Part shown: positions 29,501 to 38,345 of the stretch, piece by piece | Layout: every line of letters begins with the position of its first letter | Numbering within the stretch: the stretch's first letter is position 1 | Assembly: GCA_041397525.1 (NCBI GenBank) | Contig: JAWKWL010000001.1 | Span: forward strand, 1-64,000 | Direction of reading: 5' to 3' | DNA from: BOKV01 sp041397525 | Lineage (GTDB): Bacteria; Pseudomonadota; Alphaproteobacteria; Rhizobiales; Rhizobiaceae | Length of the DNA stretch: 64,000 bases | Program-made: the position numbers and the translations under genes | Notes under the pieces: model-generated | The model's input: only the letters and a program-made list of their open reading frames with translations | Databases searched by the model: none | What the model was told of the DNA's origin: nothing

Positions 29501-29923
29501 ACTGAGCGCCTGCAGGTCAAGCTCAACGCCGCCGACACGGAGCGCTATGTCGTTGCCTGCAACAACCGCCGCATCCCGATGCAGAAGACAGAAACCAATT
29601 CGACGGCTGTCGGTGGGGTCCGTTTCAAGGCATGGCAACCTGCCATGGCTCTGCACCCGGTCCTGCCGGTGCAAGCCCCGTTGGTTCTCGACATTTTCGA
29701 CACCTGGACCAACCGCGCAATTGGTGGATGCGTCTACCATGTCGCGCATCCCGGTGGCCGCAGTTATGATACATTCCCGGTCAATTCCAACGAGGCGGAG
29801 GCGAGACGGCTGGCACGGTTCGAACATTCAGGCCATTCTCCCGCGGCTGCCATGCCGCCGGTTGAATATGCCCATCCGGAATTTCCAATGACGCTCGACC
29901 TGCGGCGACCGGCTGGCATTTGA
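26570..29923 (+). CDS. Transglutaminase-like protein with DUF2126 C-terminal region
   Basis: A 1117-aa protein. The first 80 residues form the bacterial transglutaminase N-terminal domain (YHLTHYRYDRPVTL). A transglutaminase core follows, with the triad Cys180 (SGSCRDSSW), His229 (DLHAWAEVY) and Asp245 (GLDPTSG). From about residue 330 to the end is the large DUF2126 region (RLTMGGEPTFVS, YPGETLPRW, LDGKHTGTGGGNHVVVGG, GLVEFRGFEMPP). Proteins of this kind are encoded with ATP-grasp and alpha-E proteins, and that set has been predicted to make or modify peptides; this is comparative prediction, not proven. Its stop is directly followed by the next start codon, so the three genes form an operon. 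Confidence 0.92.
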   Translation: MSIKAQLYHLTHYRYDRPVTLQPQVIRLRPAPHGRTRVVSHSLKVSPSGYFVNHQQDPYGNWLARFVFPDPVTELKIEVDLVADMTVYNPFDFFVEETAEDWPFEYPAELKQDLSIYRTPSPANPAFAAFLGEIDRTPRRTTDFIVELNRLVSQKVEYLIRMEPGVQSPEETLTRLSGSCRDSSWLLVETLRNLGFAARFVSGYLIQLKPDLVALDGPPGTDHDFTDLHAWAEVYLPGAGWIGLDPTSGLLTGESHIPLAATPHYSNAAPISGGFSSAGTPQVDFSFDMHVSRVSEHPRITKPFPEDSWLALDALGEKIDTVLEAGDVRLTMGGEPTFVSIDDFEADEWNTAAVGPMKRGLADTLIRRLRGRFAPGGLLHYGQGKWYPGETLPRWTFSLFWRCDGKQIWKNASLIASEHEDTKVDASDAQRLLKAIAAALAVESGNVVPAFEDPAQWILKEANLPENVTPENSKLKDTEERHRIARVFSRGLTVPSGYILPVQSWQSRSTDGRRWRSELWKPRRGHVFLVPGDSPVGYRLPLGSLPYVPPSQYPYVNIADPTEPKGELPDFEPKPADDGSESFADSRHQEVASFTAAGNVQNVIEQELGGATVRTAIAVEPRDGRLCVFMPPVERVEDYLELLGAVESAAEREKLRVHIEGYAPPHDPRINVIRVAPDPGVIEVNIHPASNWKECVAITRGVYEEARQTRLGADKFMLDGKHTGTGGGNHVVVGGATPMDSPFLRRPDLLRSLILHWQRHPSLSYLFSGLFIGPTSQAPRVDEARHDSLYELETALAQIPHPSSGTPPLPWLTDRLLRNLLTDVTGNTHRAEICIDKMYSPDGPTGRLGLVEFRGFEMPPDPLMSLAQQLLLRALIARFWDKPAEGNFTRWGTTLQDRFMLPHFVWQDFLDVLGDLRSNGFAMRPEWYEAQAEFRFPFCGEIEYEGVRLELRQALEPWHVLGETGAIGGTARYTDSSTERLQVKLNAADTERYVVACNNRRIPMQKTETNSTAVGGVRFKAWQPAMALHPVLPVQAPLVLDIFDTWTNRAIGGCVYHVAHPGGRSYDTFPVNSNEAEARRLARFEHSGHSPAAAMPPVEYAHPEFPMTLDLRRPAGI

Positions 29924-32335
29924 ATGACACCCGCGAACAATGCGTTGAACCATGCGGAAATGGGGGCGGAGATGGCAGACCTTCTCAGCGCCTACAATGT
30001 CCTGCCCGGCATTGCCGATGAGCTCTATGATGAACACGGAAACATACGCCCGGTCTGGCAGCCGTTTCTCCATCACCTGGCAGGTCTCGATGCCGATGCA
30101 CTGGAACTGGTTCTGGCCCAGGCCAACCAGTATCTGCGTGACGGCGGTGTTTATTACAGGCAGTACCAAAAACAGACTTCGGTCGAAAAGGAATGGCCGC
30201 TCAGCCATGTTCCCCTGCTTATCGAGAAAGCCGAATGGGACACACTCGCCACAGCGTTGAGCGAGCGGGCCGATCTTCTCGAAATGATGATGGCCGATTT
30301 TTATGGCGAGAACCGTCTGGTAAAAGACGGTTTTCTGCCGCCGCAGGTGCTGGCATCCAACCCCGAATGGCTGCGTCCTGCAGTCGGCATCAGCCCTCGT
30401 GACGGCCATTTCCTGCACCATGTCGCTTTCGACATAGGCCGCGGACCGAATGGAAGATGGTGGGTTCTCGGCGACAGGACGCAGGCCCCGTCCGGAGCGG
30501 GCTTTGCCCTGGAAACCCGCATGGCGACAAGCCGCAGCTTTTCCCGTGTCATGACCGAAAACAACGTGATGCGGCTCGCAGGCTTTTTCAGGCAGTTCCG
30601 CGACGCCGTGCAAGCCCTGAGCACCAACGGCAATGGGCGGGTCGGCATCCTGACGCCCGGCCCGCTCAACGACACCTATTTCGAGCATGCCTATATCGCG
30701 CGCTATCTGGGCTTTCCCCTGCTGCAGGGCAGCGATCTCACCGTGCAGGACGGAAAACTCCACATGCGCACGGTCAGCGGGTTGAAGCCGATCGATGTCC
30801 TGTGGCGGCGTGTTGATTCCAGCTGGATGGACCCGCTGGAGCTTGACGAGAACTCGTTCATCGGAACGCCGGGAATTCTTGATGCCCTCCGCGAGCAATC
30901 ATTTACCCTCGTCAATGCTGTTGGTTCAGGTGTGCTTGAAACCCGCGCAATGATGGCTTTCACGCCACGCATTTGCGAACACCTGACTGGCAAACCGCTG
31001 ACCCTGCCCAACATCGCGACATGGTGGTGCGGCAGTGAGGATGCGCTGGAATATGCCATCGCAAATTCGGCCCGCATGACATTCGACAACGCAATGTCGA
31101 CCGGCCTTCCGTTCGAGCATGGCGACAACGTGGTGATCGCGGGCAAAACCCTGGATGGCCTTGAGGTCAATGCCGACTGGATACGCCGGAACGGCGAGAG
31201 ATTGGCAGCGCAGGAAATCCTCTCCCTTTCAACCTCGCCTGCGCTGGTCAATGGCAGGCTTGTAGCCCGTCCGATGAGCCTGCGTGTCTTTCTCGCCCGC
31301 ACAGCGAACGGCTGGTGCGTAATGCCAGGCGGTTTTGCCCGCATTGGCCATTCCGGTGCCAGCACTGACATATCAATGCAGCGCGGCGGTGCTGTGTGCG
31401 ATGTCTGGGTGGTCTCGGATCACAAGGAAGTCCCCGATACCCTGCTGCAGCATTCGGGAACCGGCTACCGGCGCTCTGATCTGGGAGCCCTCCCCTCGAC
31501 CGCTGCCGACAACCTGTTGTGGCTCGGACGGTATGTCGAACGCGCAGAAGACCAGATACGGTTGTTGCGCGCTTACCATCTGCGAATTGCAGAGACAGGT
31601 TCGGCAGATTATCCGCTGGCAAGCAATATCGCGGGCCAGCTCGAACTGATCGGCGCTGACCCCGAAGAAGTGATCCCGAAAGGACTGATAGCCGATATTG
31701 AAGCAACGCTGCGAAGTGCCGGCAATGTGCGCGACCGTTTCTCGATTGATGGCTGGAACGCGCTGGTCGACCTGCTGAAAACTGCGCGCGAATTCCGCAA
31801 GCGGGTATCGGCGGGCGATGATGCGAGCCGCGCCTACAGTGTGTTGTTGCGCAAGGTCTCGGGTTTCACCGGCCTTGTGCATGAAAACATGTATCACTTC
31901 ATGGGCTGGCGGTTCCTTTCGATTGGCCGTGCGATAGAGCGCTCACTCGCCATGCTGCGCCTGCTCGGCGAAACAACCCGGGACGATGCGCCGGAAGGCT
32001 CGCTTGATCTCGCCATCGAAGTCGGGGACTCGGTGATGACACACCGCAGGCGATATTCGGTCGCCACAGACCGGGACACGGTGATCGACCTTCTGCTGCT
32101 GGATGAAATGAACCCGCGCTCCGTACATTTCCAGTTCCGGGCATTGCACGAACATGCATCCTTCCTTCCGCATCCGGAAGGCCAGAGAATGAGTGAATTC
32201 CAGGTCCGCATGACCGAGCTGGTAACTTCACTTGCCACAGTCACTGCCGAAGACATTACGCATGAACGCCTGGCCGGACTGGCTACCGAAACCGGTGAAC
32301 TGCATGACCTCCTCTCCCGAACCTATCTGGGCTGA
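29924..32335 (+). CDS. Circularly permuted ATP-grasp ligase fused to alpha-E domain
   Basis: An 803-aa fusion. Residues 1-480 match the circularly permuted type 2 ATP-grasp family (VYYRQYQKQTSVEKEWPLSHVPLL, LGDRTQAPSGAGFALETR, ILTPGPLNDTYFEHAYIARYLGFPLLQGSDL). Residues about 500-800 are the helical alpha-E (DUF403) domain (LPSTAADNLLWLGRYVERAEDQIRLLRAY, LLLDEMNPRSVHFQF). In many bacteria these are two proteins. ATP-grasp enzymes form carbon-nitrogen bonds through acyl-phosphates, so a peptide or amide ligase is expected, with unknown substrate. It starts on the base right after the DUF2126 gene stop and is followed two bases after its own stop by the small transglutaminase. Confidence 0.92.
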   Translation: MTPANNALNHAEMGAEMADLLSAYNVLPGIADELYDEHGNIRPVWQPFLHHLAGLDADALELVLAQANQYLRDGGVYYRQYQKQTSVEKEWPLSHVPLLIEKAEWDTLATALSERADLLEMMMADFYGENRLVKDGFLPPQVLASNPEWLRPAVGISPRDGHFLHHVAFDIGRGPNGRWWVLGDRTQAPSGAGFALETRMATSRSFSRVMTENNVMRLAGFFRQFRDAVQALSTNGNGRVGILTPGPLNDTYFEHAYIARYLGFPLLQGSDLTVQDGKLHMRTVSGLKPIDVLWRRVDSSWMDPLELDENSFIGTPGILDALREQSFTLVNAVGSGVLETRAMMAFTPRICEHLTGKPLTLPNIATWWCGSEDALEYAIANSARMTFDNAMSTGLPFEHGDNVVIAGKTLDGLEVNADWIRRNGERLAAQEILSLSTSPALVNGRLVARPMSLRVFLARTANGWCVMPGGFARIGHSGASTDISMQRGGAVCDVWVVSDHKEVPDTLLQHSGTGYRRSDLGALPSTAADNLLWLGRYVERAEDQIRLLRAYHLRIAETGSADYPLASNIAGQLELIGADPEEVIPKGLIADIEATLRSAGNVRDRFSIDGWNALVDLLKTAREFRKRVSAGDDASRAYSVLLRKVSGFTGLVHENMYHFMGWRFLSIGRAIERSLAMLRLLGETTRDDAPEGSLDLAIEVGDSVMTHRRRYSVATDRDTVIDLLLLDEMNPRSVHFQFRALHEHASFLPHPEGQRMSEFQVRMTELVTSLATVTAEDITHERLAGLATETGELHDLLSRTYLG

Positions 32336-32337
32336 CC

Positions 32338-33225
32338 ATGCTGTACGACATCAAGCTGGCGATAGACTACGAATTTGAGACACCGGCCAATGCCGGACGC
32401 CACCTGTTGCGAATGCTGCCGCGAAACATTGATGGCGTGCAGCGCGTGCTCATTTCAAATGTGGACAGCCAGCCCGAGCCTGCCGAACGCCTCGACAGCC
32501 TCGATTTTTTTGGCAATCAGACCGTTTCACTGCGGCTTGGCGAGCCAACGGAAACGGAAAGCTTCCACATGCGTGCGCGCGTCGAAAAGTTGCCCCGTGC
32601 TGCACCGGTCAATTCAGGCCCGACGCTTGCGATGCTGCAGGATGAACTGGCGACAATCCATTCGCTCGAACCTGAAAGCCCTCACCATTTCCTGCCGCAA
32701 TCAAGGCTTGTGAAAACCGACAAGGCTGTTGCCGATTGGGCCGCGCCCTTCAAGAACGAAACCATGCCTATAGTGGAAATCGTTTCCCGGATTTGCTCGG
32801 GCCTTCATGCCATCATGAAATTCGATCCGCAATCCACTGACGTCGACACCCCGATGGCAGAAGCATTCCGCAAGCGGCGCGGAGTGTGCCAGGATTTCAC
32901 CCATATCATGATTGCGGCCCTGCGCTCGCTTCACATTCCGGCAGGCTATGTTTCAGGCTTCCTGCGAACCATCCCTCCCAAGGGAAGCGAACGGTTGGAA
33001 GGTGCTGACGCCATGCATGCCTGGGTGCGCGCCTGGTGCGGTTCACAGACAGGCTGGGTTGAATTCGACCCCACCAACAACATGCGGGCAGAACTCGATC
33101 ATGTCATCGTTGCCTATGGCCGGGACTATTTTGACGTCGCTCCAGTCAAGGGCACGCTACGCCTCGCGGGCGGGCAAGCCAGTCACCAGTCGGTCGACAT
33201 GGTGCCCTTGCCATTTCCCGGCTGA
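32338..33225 (+). CDS. Transglutaminase-family cysteine protease
   Basis: A 295-aa protein with an N-terminal transglutaminase N domain (MLYDIKLAIDYEFETPAN) and a core with Cys184 (RRGVCQDFTHIM), His227 (DAMHAWVRAW) and Asp244 (EFDPTNN). In bacteria this fold is usually a peptidase or amidase rather than a cross-linking enzyme. It is the third gene of the cluster, which in many genomes also contains a proteasome-like peptidase (Anbu). No Anbu gene is present next to it here. It has no signal peptide, so it is probably cytosolic. Confidence 0.92.
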   Translation: MLYDIKLAIDYEFETPANAGRHLLRMLPRNIDGVQRVLISNVDSQPEPAERLDSLDFFGNQTVSLRLGEPTETESFHMRARVEKLPRAAPVNSGPTLAMLQDELATIHSLEPESPHHFLPQSRLVKTDKAVADWAAPFKNETMPIVEIVSRICSGLHAIMKFDPQSTDVDTPMAEAFRKRRGVCQDFTHIMIAALRSLHIPAGYVSGFLRTIPPKGSERLEGADAMHAWVRAWCGSQTGWVEFDPTNNMRAELDHVIVAYGRDYFDVAPVKGTLRLAGGQASHQSVDMVPLPFPG

Positions 33226-33227
33226 GG

Positions 33228-33428
33228 TCAGCCTTTGGAGCGGAAGCACACCCGCCAATAATCAAATATTGCCAGGCCCAAGACGAAAACCGCAATGACC
33301 ATGAACGGAAACCCGCCCCAGAAACCGGCGAAACCCGTAGAGATCGAATAAGACAAGCCGAGCACGAAGATTGAAACAAGTGCCATGGCAATGAGCCCGG
33401 TTATGGCATTCAGTGCTTTCGAAATCAT
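33228..33428 (-). CDS. Small two-helix membrane protein
   Basis: A 66-aa protein with two hydrophobic helices (ITGLIAMALVSIFVLGLSYSIS and GGFPFMVIAVFVLGLAIFDYW) and a basic C-terminal tail (RVCFRSKG). A good GGGAG ribosome-binding element precedes the ATG. It converges with the small transglutaminase gene (two bases between stops) and follows the amidase gene on the same strand, so it may be the tail of the TRAP-amidase operon. Function unknown. Confidence 0.62.
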   Translation of the reverse strand: MISKALNAITGLIAMALVSIFVLGLSYSISTGFAGFWGGFPFMVIAVFVLGLAIFDYWRVCFRSKG

Positions 33429-33457
33429 TCCCGTTACTCCCGCTGTTTCGTACCGGC

Positions 33458-34795
33458 TCAGGCTGGCATGCTATCTTCGTTCAAATGGCTGATCAACCAG
33501 TTCGCCGCGCGCAGCATCCTGTCATCCCGCTCAACAGGTCCGACCATCTGGATTCCCACCGGCAGGCCCCGCTCACCACTCAGCAGGGGAAGCGAGACAC
33601 ATGGCAGTCCGGCCAGTGTCCAGATCGAGCAAAATACCGGATCACCCGTCCCGGATTCGAAGGAAGGTGCCTCACCCGCCGCTGAGTGGGTGAGAACGGC
33701 ATCGTAGTCAGCGAAGAAGCTTGCGAAAAATGTCTCTGCTTCCTGCCGGATCGATTGCGCATCCTCATATTGGGCAAGGCTGATGGCGGATGCTTCCTCG
33801 ACAAGCGGCTTCAATACGTCCGACACCTTGTCCCATTGGCTGCGGCACAATTCGCCGAGTGATTGATTATATTCATAAAGATGGATGACTCGCTGCACCC
33901 TGACGAGATTGGCAAAGGCTGGCGGCGCTGGAAGCCGGTCAACTTGCTGGCCCAAAAAGGCTTCAAGCTCCGCCATTCCTTCCACCGAATACCCGGCCAG
34001 CCTGTCGTCATAAGGCAGATCAAATACAGCGAATGCCGGTTTGACCGGCATTTCCTGCGACGCTCCATCAAGCATTCGTGGTCTCGCCCGTGGATAAGAC
34101 AGCCGGTCTTGCGGATCATATCCGGCCATCGCATCAGCCAGCAACGCACAGTCGCCAAGCTCGCGCGCAAAAACACCCGGCTGGTCAAGCGATACCGACG
34201 TATCGAGAATACCCGAACGTGACAGCACCCCGCGCGTCGGTTTGAGTCCGTATACGCCGCAAAAAGAGGCAGGCCGGATCATCGAGCCATTGGTCTGTGT
34301 GCCGATAGCCAGAGGGACATGAAACGCGGCAACCGCCGCTGCAGAACCACTGGAGGAGCCACCCGGCGTTCTTGACGGATCATGCGGGTTCCGCGTTTGC
34401 GACGGGTTCATGAAAGCAAGTTCGGTGGTCACGGTCTTGCCGAGGATCACAGCACCTGCCTCGCGCAACCTGCTCACGATGAAGGCGTCCTCGCTCGCGA
34501 CCCGACCGGCAAACAGCGGTGAGTTGCGCTCGCAGGGCATGTCCTTCACATCCACGATGTCCTTGATGCCAACCGGAACGCCATGCAGCGGTCCAAGCGG
34601 CATGCCCCTGCGCCGCATCAGGTCGCAGGCATCGGCTGCCGCCAGCGCGCCGTCGTGGTCAACATGCGCCCAGGCTTGCAATACCGGTTCGGTTTCCGAT
34701 ATCCGCTGCAGGCAGGATTCAACCAGTTTCCGCGATGAAAGAAGTCCTGCACGAATCTGCCTGGCGGCCTCGCGCGCTGTTAGTGAATTGGGCAT
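33458..34795 (-). CDS. Amidase (amidase signature family)
   Basis: Hydrolyses a C-N amide bond; the substrate is not identifiable. The 445-aa protein has the Ser-cisSer-Lys machinery of the family: Lys in VGIKDIVDVKD (near residue 78), the glycine/serine-rich signature TPGGSSSGSAAAVAA with the cis-Ser and nucleophile Ser, and the following GTQTNGSMIRPASFCGVYGLKPT. The usual C-terminal LPVGIQMVGP motif is present. It begins 7 bases after the TRAP large-permease stop, so it is co-transcribed with the TRAP importer and probably acts on what that system brings in. Confidence 0.9.
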   Translation of the reverse strand: MPNSLTAREAARQIRAGLLSSRKLVESCLQRISETEPVLQAWAHVDHDGALAAADACDLMRRRGMPLGPLHGVPVGIKDIVDVKDMPCERNSPLFAGRVASEDAFIVSRLREAGAVILGKTVTTELAFMNPSQTRNPHDPSRTPGGSSSGSAAAVAAFHVPLAIGTQTNGSMIRPASFCGVYGLKPTRGVLSRSGILDTSVSLDQPGVFARELGDCALLADAMAGYDPQDRLSYPRARPRMLDGASQEMPVKPAFAVFDLPYDDRLAGYSVEGMAELEAFLGQQVDRLPAPPAFANLVRVQRVIHLYEYNQSLGELCRSQWDKVSDVLKPLVEEASAISLAQYEDAQSIRQEAETFFASFFADYDAVLTHSAAGEAPSFESGTGDPVFCSIWTLAGLPCVSLPLLSGERGLPVGIQMVGPVERDDRMLRAANWLISHLNEDSMPA

Positions 34796-34802
34796 CCTTG
34801 TC

Positions 34803-36353
34803 CTACTTCACATATTCGCCAAACAGATAGTCAGGCAGCCACAGCGCAATGCCGGGTAACTGGTACATCAGGATCATGCACAGCATGACAATACCAAGAT
34901 ACGGCATCAACCCCTTGAAAATCTCGATCAGCTGGATCTGGTTCTTCAACACACCCTTCAGGTAATAGGCCGACATCGCCATGGGCGGTGTCAGGAAGGA
35001 GGTCTGCAGATTGAGTGCTACGAGCATCGCAAAGAAATACGGATTGATCTGGTAATGATCGAGCAGCGGAAGGAATATCGGAACAAAGATTATCAGGATT
35101 TCTGACCATTCCAGCGGCCAGCCAAGCAGGAAGATGATTGCCTGCGTCATCACCAGGAACTGCCATGGCTGCAGGTCCATGCCCCTTACCCATTCGGAGA
35201 TGATGTCATGCCCGCCGAGATAGGAAAACACCGACGCGAATGTCCATGAGCCGACAAAGAGCCAGCACACCATCGCGGTTGCCTTGGCGGTCAGATAAAC
35301 ACTCTCGCGCAATTTGCTCCACACGTCAGCATAACTGTGGCGCAGGCAGGACACCAGCAGGCCTGCGACGCCTGCCACGATCGGAATCTCGATCATTGCC
35401 TTGGTCAGCGGCGCCGAAGAGATGAACAAGTAGAGCGCCAAACCGGCAGCGGCACTGCCATACATCAACGGATTGCGCCCGGTCAGGCAATTGACCAGCA
35501 CTTGTGACGGGCTGAGATAGACGGAAGCAAGAACGATACCGCCCAAGGCACCCATTGCCGCCGCTTCTGCCGGTGTGGCAAGCCCACCCAGAATGGAACC
35601 GAGCACAAGCGCAATCAGGATGGTCAGCGGAATGAAATTGACCAGCAGGTCGAAATAGATCTTGCCCGCCGGCGGCACATCCTTGAGGTCGGGCTTGGGC
35701 GCAATCGCCGGATTTATCATCACACGGATGATGACATAGACAATGTAGAGCCCGGCGAGCATGAGGCCCGGAAACACTGCTGCCGCATAAAGCCGCAACG
35801 GCGAAAGTTCTGCAATCGCAGCATATACGATCAGCATGATCGACGGCGGAATGAGAATGCCGAGCGTTCCACCTGCGCAGATGACACCCGACGCAAAGCT
35901 CTTGTTGTAATTGGCGTTTGCCATTGCCGGAAAGGCAAGCAGGCCCATAAGCGTCACGACGGCACCAACAATGCCTGATGCAGTCGAGAACACCGCGCAC
36001 GTCAGAAGTGCTGCAATCGCCAGCGAACCTGGCAGGTTCCGCGCCGCCATATAGAGCGAGAAGAACAGCCGGTCGACGATATTGGCGCGCTCAACGACAT
36101 ATCCCATGAACAGGAAAAGCGGGATCGCCACCAGCGTGTCGTTTGACATCACCGAAAAAGTGTTCTGGTTGAGAAGATAGAAGATGTTGTTGTTGAAAAT
36201 GTCGCCGAATGACGTGATCGCATCGCCTGTATAATAGGCATAGTAGCCAAACCCGACGCCCATCGCCAACAATGTGAATGCAATGGGAAAGCCCAGCAGC
36301 ACCAGAAAGATGAACAGGCAGAGCATGAGGATGGCGACTTCTGGATTGGTCAT
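34803..36353 (-). CDS. TRAP transporter large permease (DctM type)
   Basis: The main membrane channel of a sodium- or proton-coupled TRAP importer. The 516-aa protein has about twelve hydrophobic helices, with family motifs such as VAIPLFLFMGYVVERANIVDRLF, FSTASGIVGAVVTLMGLLAFPAMANANYNKSFASGVICAGGTLGILIPPSIMLIVYA and GLATPAEAAAMGALGG. It is somewhat longer than classical DctM (about 430 aa), as in the family linked to mannitol or chloroaromatic uptake. The small permease lies upstream and the amidase 7 bases downstream. Confidence 0.93.
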   Translation of the reverse strand: MTNPEVAILMLCLFIFLVLLGFPIAFTLLAMGVGFGYYAYYTGDAITSFGDIFNNNIFYLLNQNTFSVMSNDTLVAIPLFLFMGYVVERANIVDRLFFSLYMAARNLPGSLAIAALLTCAVFSTASGIVGAVVTLMGLLAFPAMANANYNKSFASGVICAGGTLGILIPPSIMLIVYAAIAELSPLRLYAAAVFPGLMLAGLYIVYVIIRVMINPAIAPKPDLKDVPPAGKIYFDLLVNFIPLTILIALVLGSILGGLATPAEAAAMGALGGIVLASVYLSPSQVLVNCLTGRNPLMYGSAAAGLALYLFISSAPLTKAMIEIPIVAGVAGLLVSCLRHSYADVWSKLRESVYLTAKATAMVCWLFVGSWTFASVFSYLGGHDIISEWVRGMDLQPWQFLVMTQAIIFLLGWPLEWSEILIIFVPIFLPLLDHYQINPYFFAMLVALNLQTSFLTPPMAMSAYYLKGVLKNQIQLIEIFKGLMPYLGIVMLCMILMYQLPGIALWLPDYLFGEYVK

Positions 36354-36440
36354 CTTTTTTCTCTTGATTGCGAAGCAGTGATCAACCGGGGAATGGATAC
36401 TGGCTCAGGATGAAAGCAACGGACGTCGCTTGCGTCAGCG

Positions 36441-37016
36441 CTAGCGCGGAACTCTGTCTGCATCCATGTGCATCAGCATGTCTTCCGTCTCCTGCACATC
36501 CTCGAGCCGTTCCATCCACACACCAGTGCGGATCGCATTCCAGCAACGGATGATCTCGGCCAGCCCCTGCAGGATCAGCAGAAAGCCGACAAGCGGAATG
36601 AGGGTCTTGAAGAAATAGATCTGGATACGCGCCGGGCTGTTCCAGCTGACTTCCTTGTAGCGCCAGCTGTCGGCGGCGATTTCCCAGCCATACCAGAACA
36701 GCGCGATCATTCCGGGGAAGAAGAACAGGACATACAGCAGCAGGTCCACGCGTGCCTGCCAGCGCACCGGAAACAGCCGGTACAATACGTCACCGCGCAC
36801 ATGGGCGTCCTGGGCAAGTGCATAGGGCCCGGCCATCAGCAACAATCCGCCATACATCTGGATCATCATGTCGAAGGCCCACACGGTCGGCGAATTCAGC
36901 ACATACCGGACAAAAACCTCATAGGAGACCGAAAGCGTCAGGATGAGGATGCACCAGCCAAAGGCGCGACCAATCCAGATGTTGAGATTTTCGACTGAAT
37001 GTACGAACTTTTCCAC
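36441..37016 (-). CDS. TRAP transporter small permease (DctQ type)
   Basis: The four-helix subunit that pairs with DctM. I chose the GTG at 37016 (VEKFVHSVENLNIWIGRAFG, 191 aa) because GGAG lies 8 bases upstream. A longer frame to 37130 adds a polar, non-family N-terminus. Visible helices are AFGWCILILTLSVSYEVFVRYVL, AFDMMIQMYGGLLLMAGPYALA, VDLLLYVLFFFPGMIALFWYGWE and IYFFKTLIPLVGFLLILQGLAEI. The motif ALAQDAHVRGDVLY is typical of DctQ. It sits between the binding-protein and large-permease genes. Confidence 0.88.
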   Translation of the reverse strand: MEKFVHSVENLNIWIGRAFGWCILILTLSVSYEVFVRYVLNSPTVWAFDMMIQMYGGLLLMAGPYALAQDAHVRGDVLYRLFPVRWQARVDLLLYVLFFFPGMIALFWYGWEIAADSWRYKEVSWNSPARIQIYFFKTLIPLVGFLLILQGLAEIIRCWNAIRTGVWMERLEDVQETEDMLMHMDADRVPR

Positions 37017-37229
37017 GAATTTCACTCCGGTGCCACAGGCTGTCAAACTGGCTGAAAACGCTTGTTCATCTCGCATCTGCGCACTACTGGCCGGAATTGC
37101 CGAGCAATTCGCGGAACCTGCAGGCCACAACTGCGTGTATCATGTTGCCGCATGTGGCTGCCCCTGGCAGCCTGACGAAAATTGCCGTCCCGGAACCATG
37201 TCCCGGAACGGCATCCCATGGGCCGACAA

Positions 37230-38345
37230 TCAACCGAAGTAGTGATTGTAAGCGAGCTTGTAGTCCGGCTGGTTCAGGTTGAGATAACCCATGACATTCT
37301 TCGCATAAGCCTTCTGCGATTCAATGACCTTGGCAAAGAACGGGTCGTCGGCTGACATGCGGGTAACAACCTTGTCCCAAGCATCAAGCTGTGCAGCCAT
37401 GATGTCATCTGGGGTGCGCTCGGCCTTGACACCCTGTTCGGTGGTCAGCTTGACCAAGTCATCGGCGTAGCGCTTGGTGTTGTTCCAGTAGAAGTTCGAG
37501 CTTTCTGCCTCGGATGCATATTTCAGGATCGCCTGAAGCTCCGGTGCAAGGGCATCATACTTCTTCTTGTTGAACGTGCACTCGAAGAATTCCTGGCTCT
37601 GGTGGAACGAGGCCAGCATATAGATTTTCGAAACGTCCTGCATGCCGAAGTCCCGGTCCGAGGTCGGGTTGTTGAATTCCGCAGCATCAATGAGGCCGGA
37701 CTTCATCGCGGGCTGGATTTCACCGCCCGGCAACTGAACAACGGACATGCCCATTTCGCTCATGACATCAGCAGCAAGACCAACGGTGCGGTATTTCAGA
37801 CCTTTCATGTCCGCCGCACCCTTGACTTCCTTGTTGAACCAGCCAAGCGGCTGCGCCGGCATTGGTGAGTTGAAGAAGGAAACGACGTTCAGGCCGAGAT
37901 TGGCCATCAGCTCGTCAAACAGCGCCTGGCCACCGCCGTAATAGACCCACCCCAGAACCTCATTCGATGACCAGCCGAAGCACGGACCGGTTCCGAAGAG
38001 CGACGCGACCGGAGACTTCGAATACCAGTAGGCTGGCACGTAATGGGCTGCGTCCAGAACACCACGGTGCACGGCATCCTGCATCTGGCTGGTCTTGACT
38101 ACCGAATCCACCGGCAACAGGTCGATCTTCAATGCGCCGCCCGCCATCGAGTTGACGCGGTTGACATAGGATTGTGCATTTTCCAGAAAAATGCCGCCGC
38201 CCCATGCTGCCTGCATTTTGAGCACCTGGGTTTCGGCGCGCGCGATTGAAGGTGCCGCAAGTCCGGCAACAGTAGCAATACCAGCGCCCTTCAGGAACTT
38301 GCGCCTGGACGGGGTATGTGAAGACGTGTCTTTGGTATCTGCCAT
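37230..38345 (-). CDS. TRAP transporter substrate-binding protein (DctP type)
   Basis: The periplasmic receptor of the TRAP system. From the ATG at 38345 (371 aa) it has a twin-arginine signal peptide (SRRKFLKGAGIATVAGLAAPSIARA). The DctP fold follows, with LPVDSVVKTSQMQDAVHRGVLDAAH, FFNSPMPAQPLGWFNKEV, ADMKGLKYRTVGLAADVMSEMGMSVVQLPGGEI and SGLIDAAEFNNPTSDRDFGM. This subgroup includes binding proteins for 2-keto acids and aromatic or amide-bearing acids, but the ligand cannot be called. GGGAGAGAGAA precedes the start. It is the first gene of the operon P-Q-M-amidase. Confidence 0.93.
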   Translation of the reverse strand: MADTKDTSSHTPSRRKFLKGAGIATVAGLAAPSIARAETQVLKMQAAWGGGIFLENAQSYVNRVNSMAGGALKIDLLPVDSVVKTSQMQDAVHRGVLDAAHYVPAYWYSKSPVASLFGTGPCFGWSSNEVLGWVYYGGGQALFDELMANLGLNVVSFFNSPMPAQPLGWFNKEVKGAADMKGLKYRTVGLAADVMSEMGMSVVQLPGGEIQPAMKSGLIDAAEFNNPTSDRDFGMQDVSKIYMLASFHQSQEFFECTFNKKKYDALAPELQAILKYASEAESSNFYWNNTKRYADDLVKLTTEQGVKAERTPDDIMAAQLDAWDKVVTRMSADDPFFAKVIESQKAYAKNVMGYLNLNQPDYKLAYNHYFG

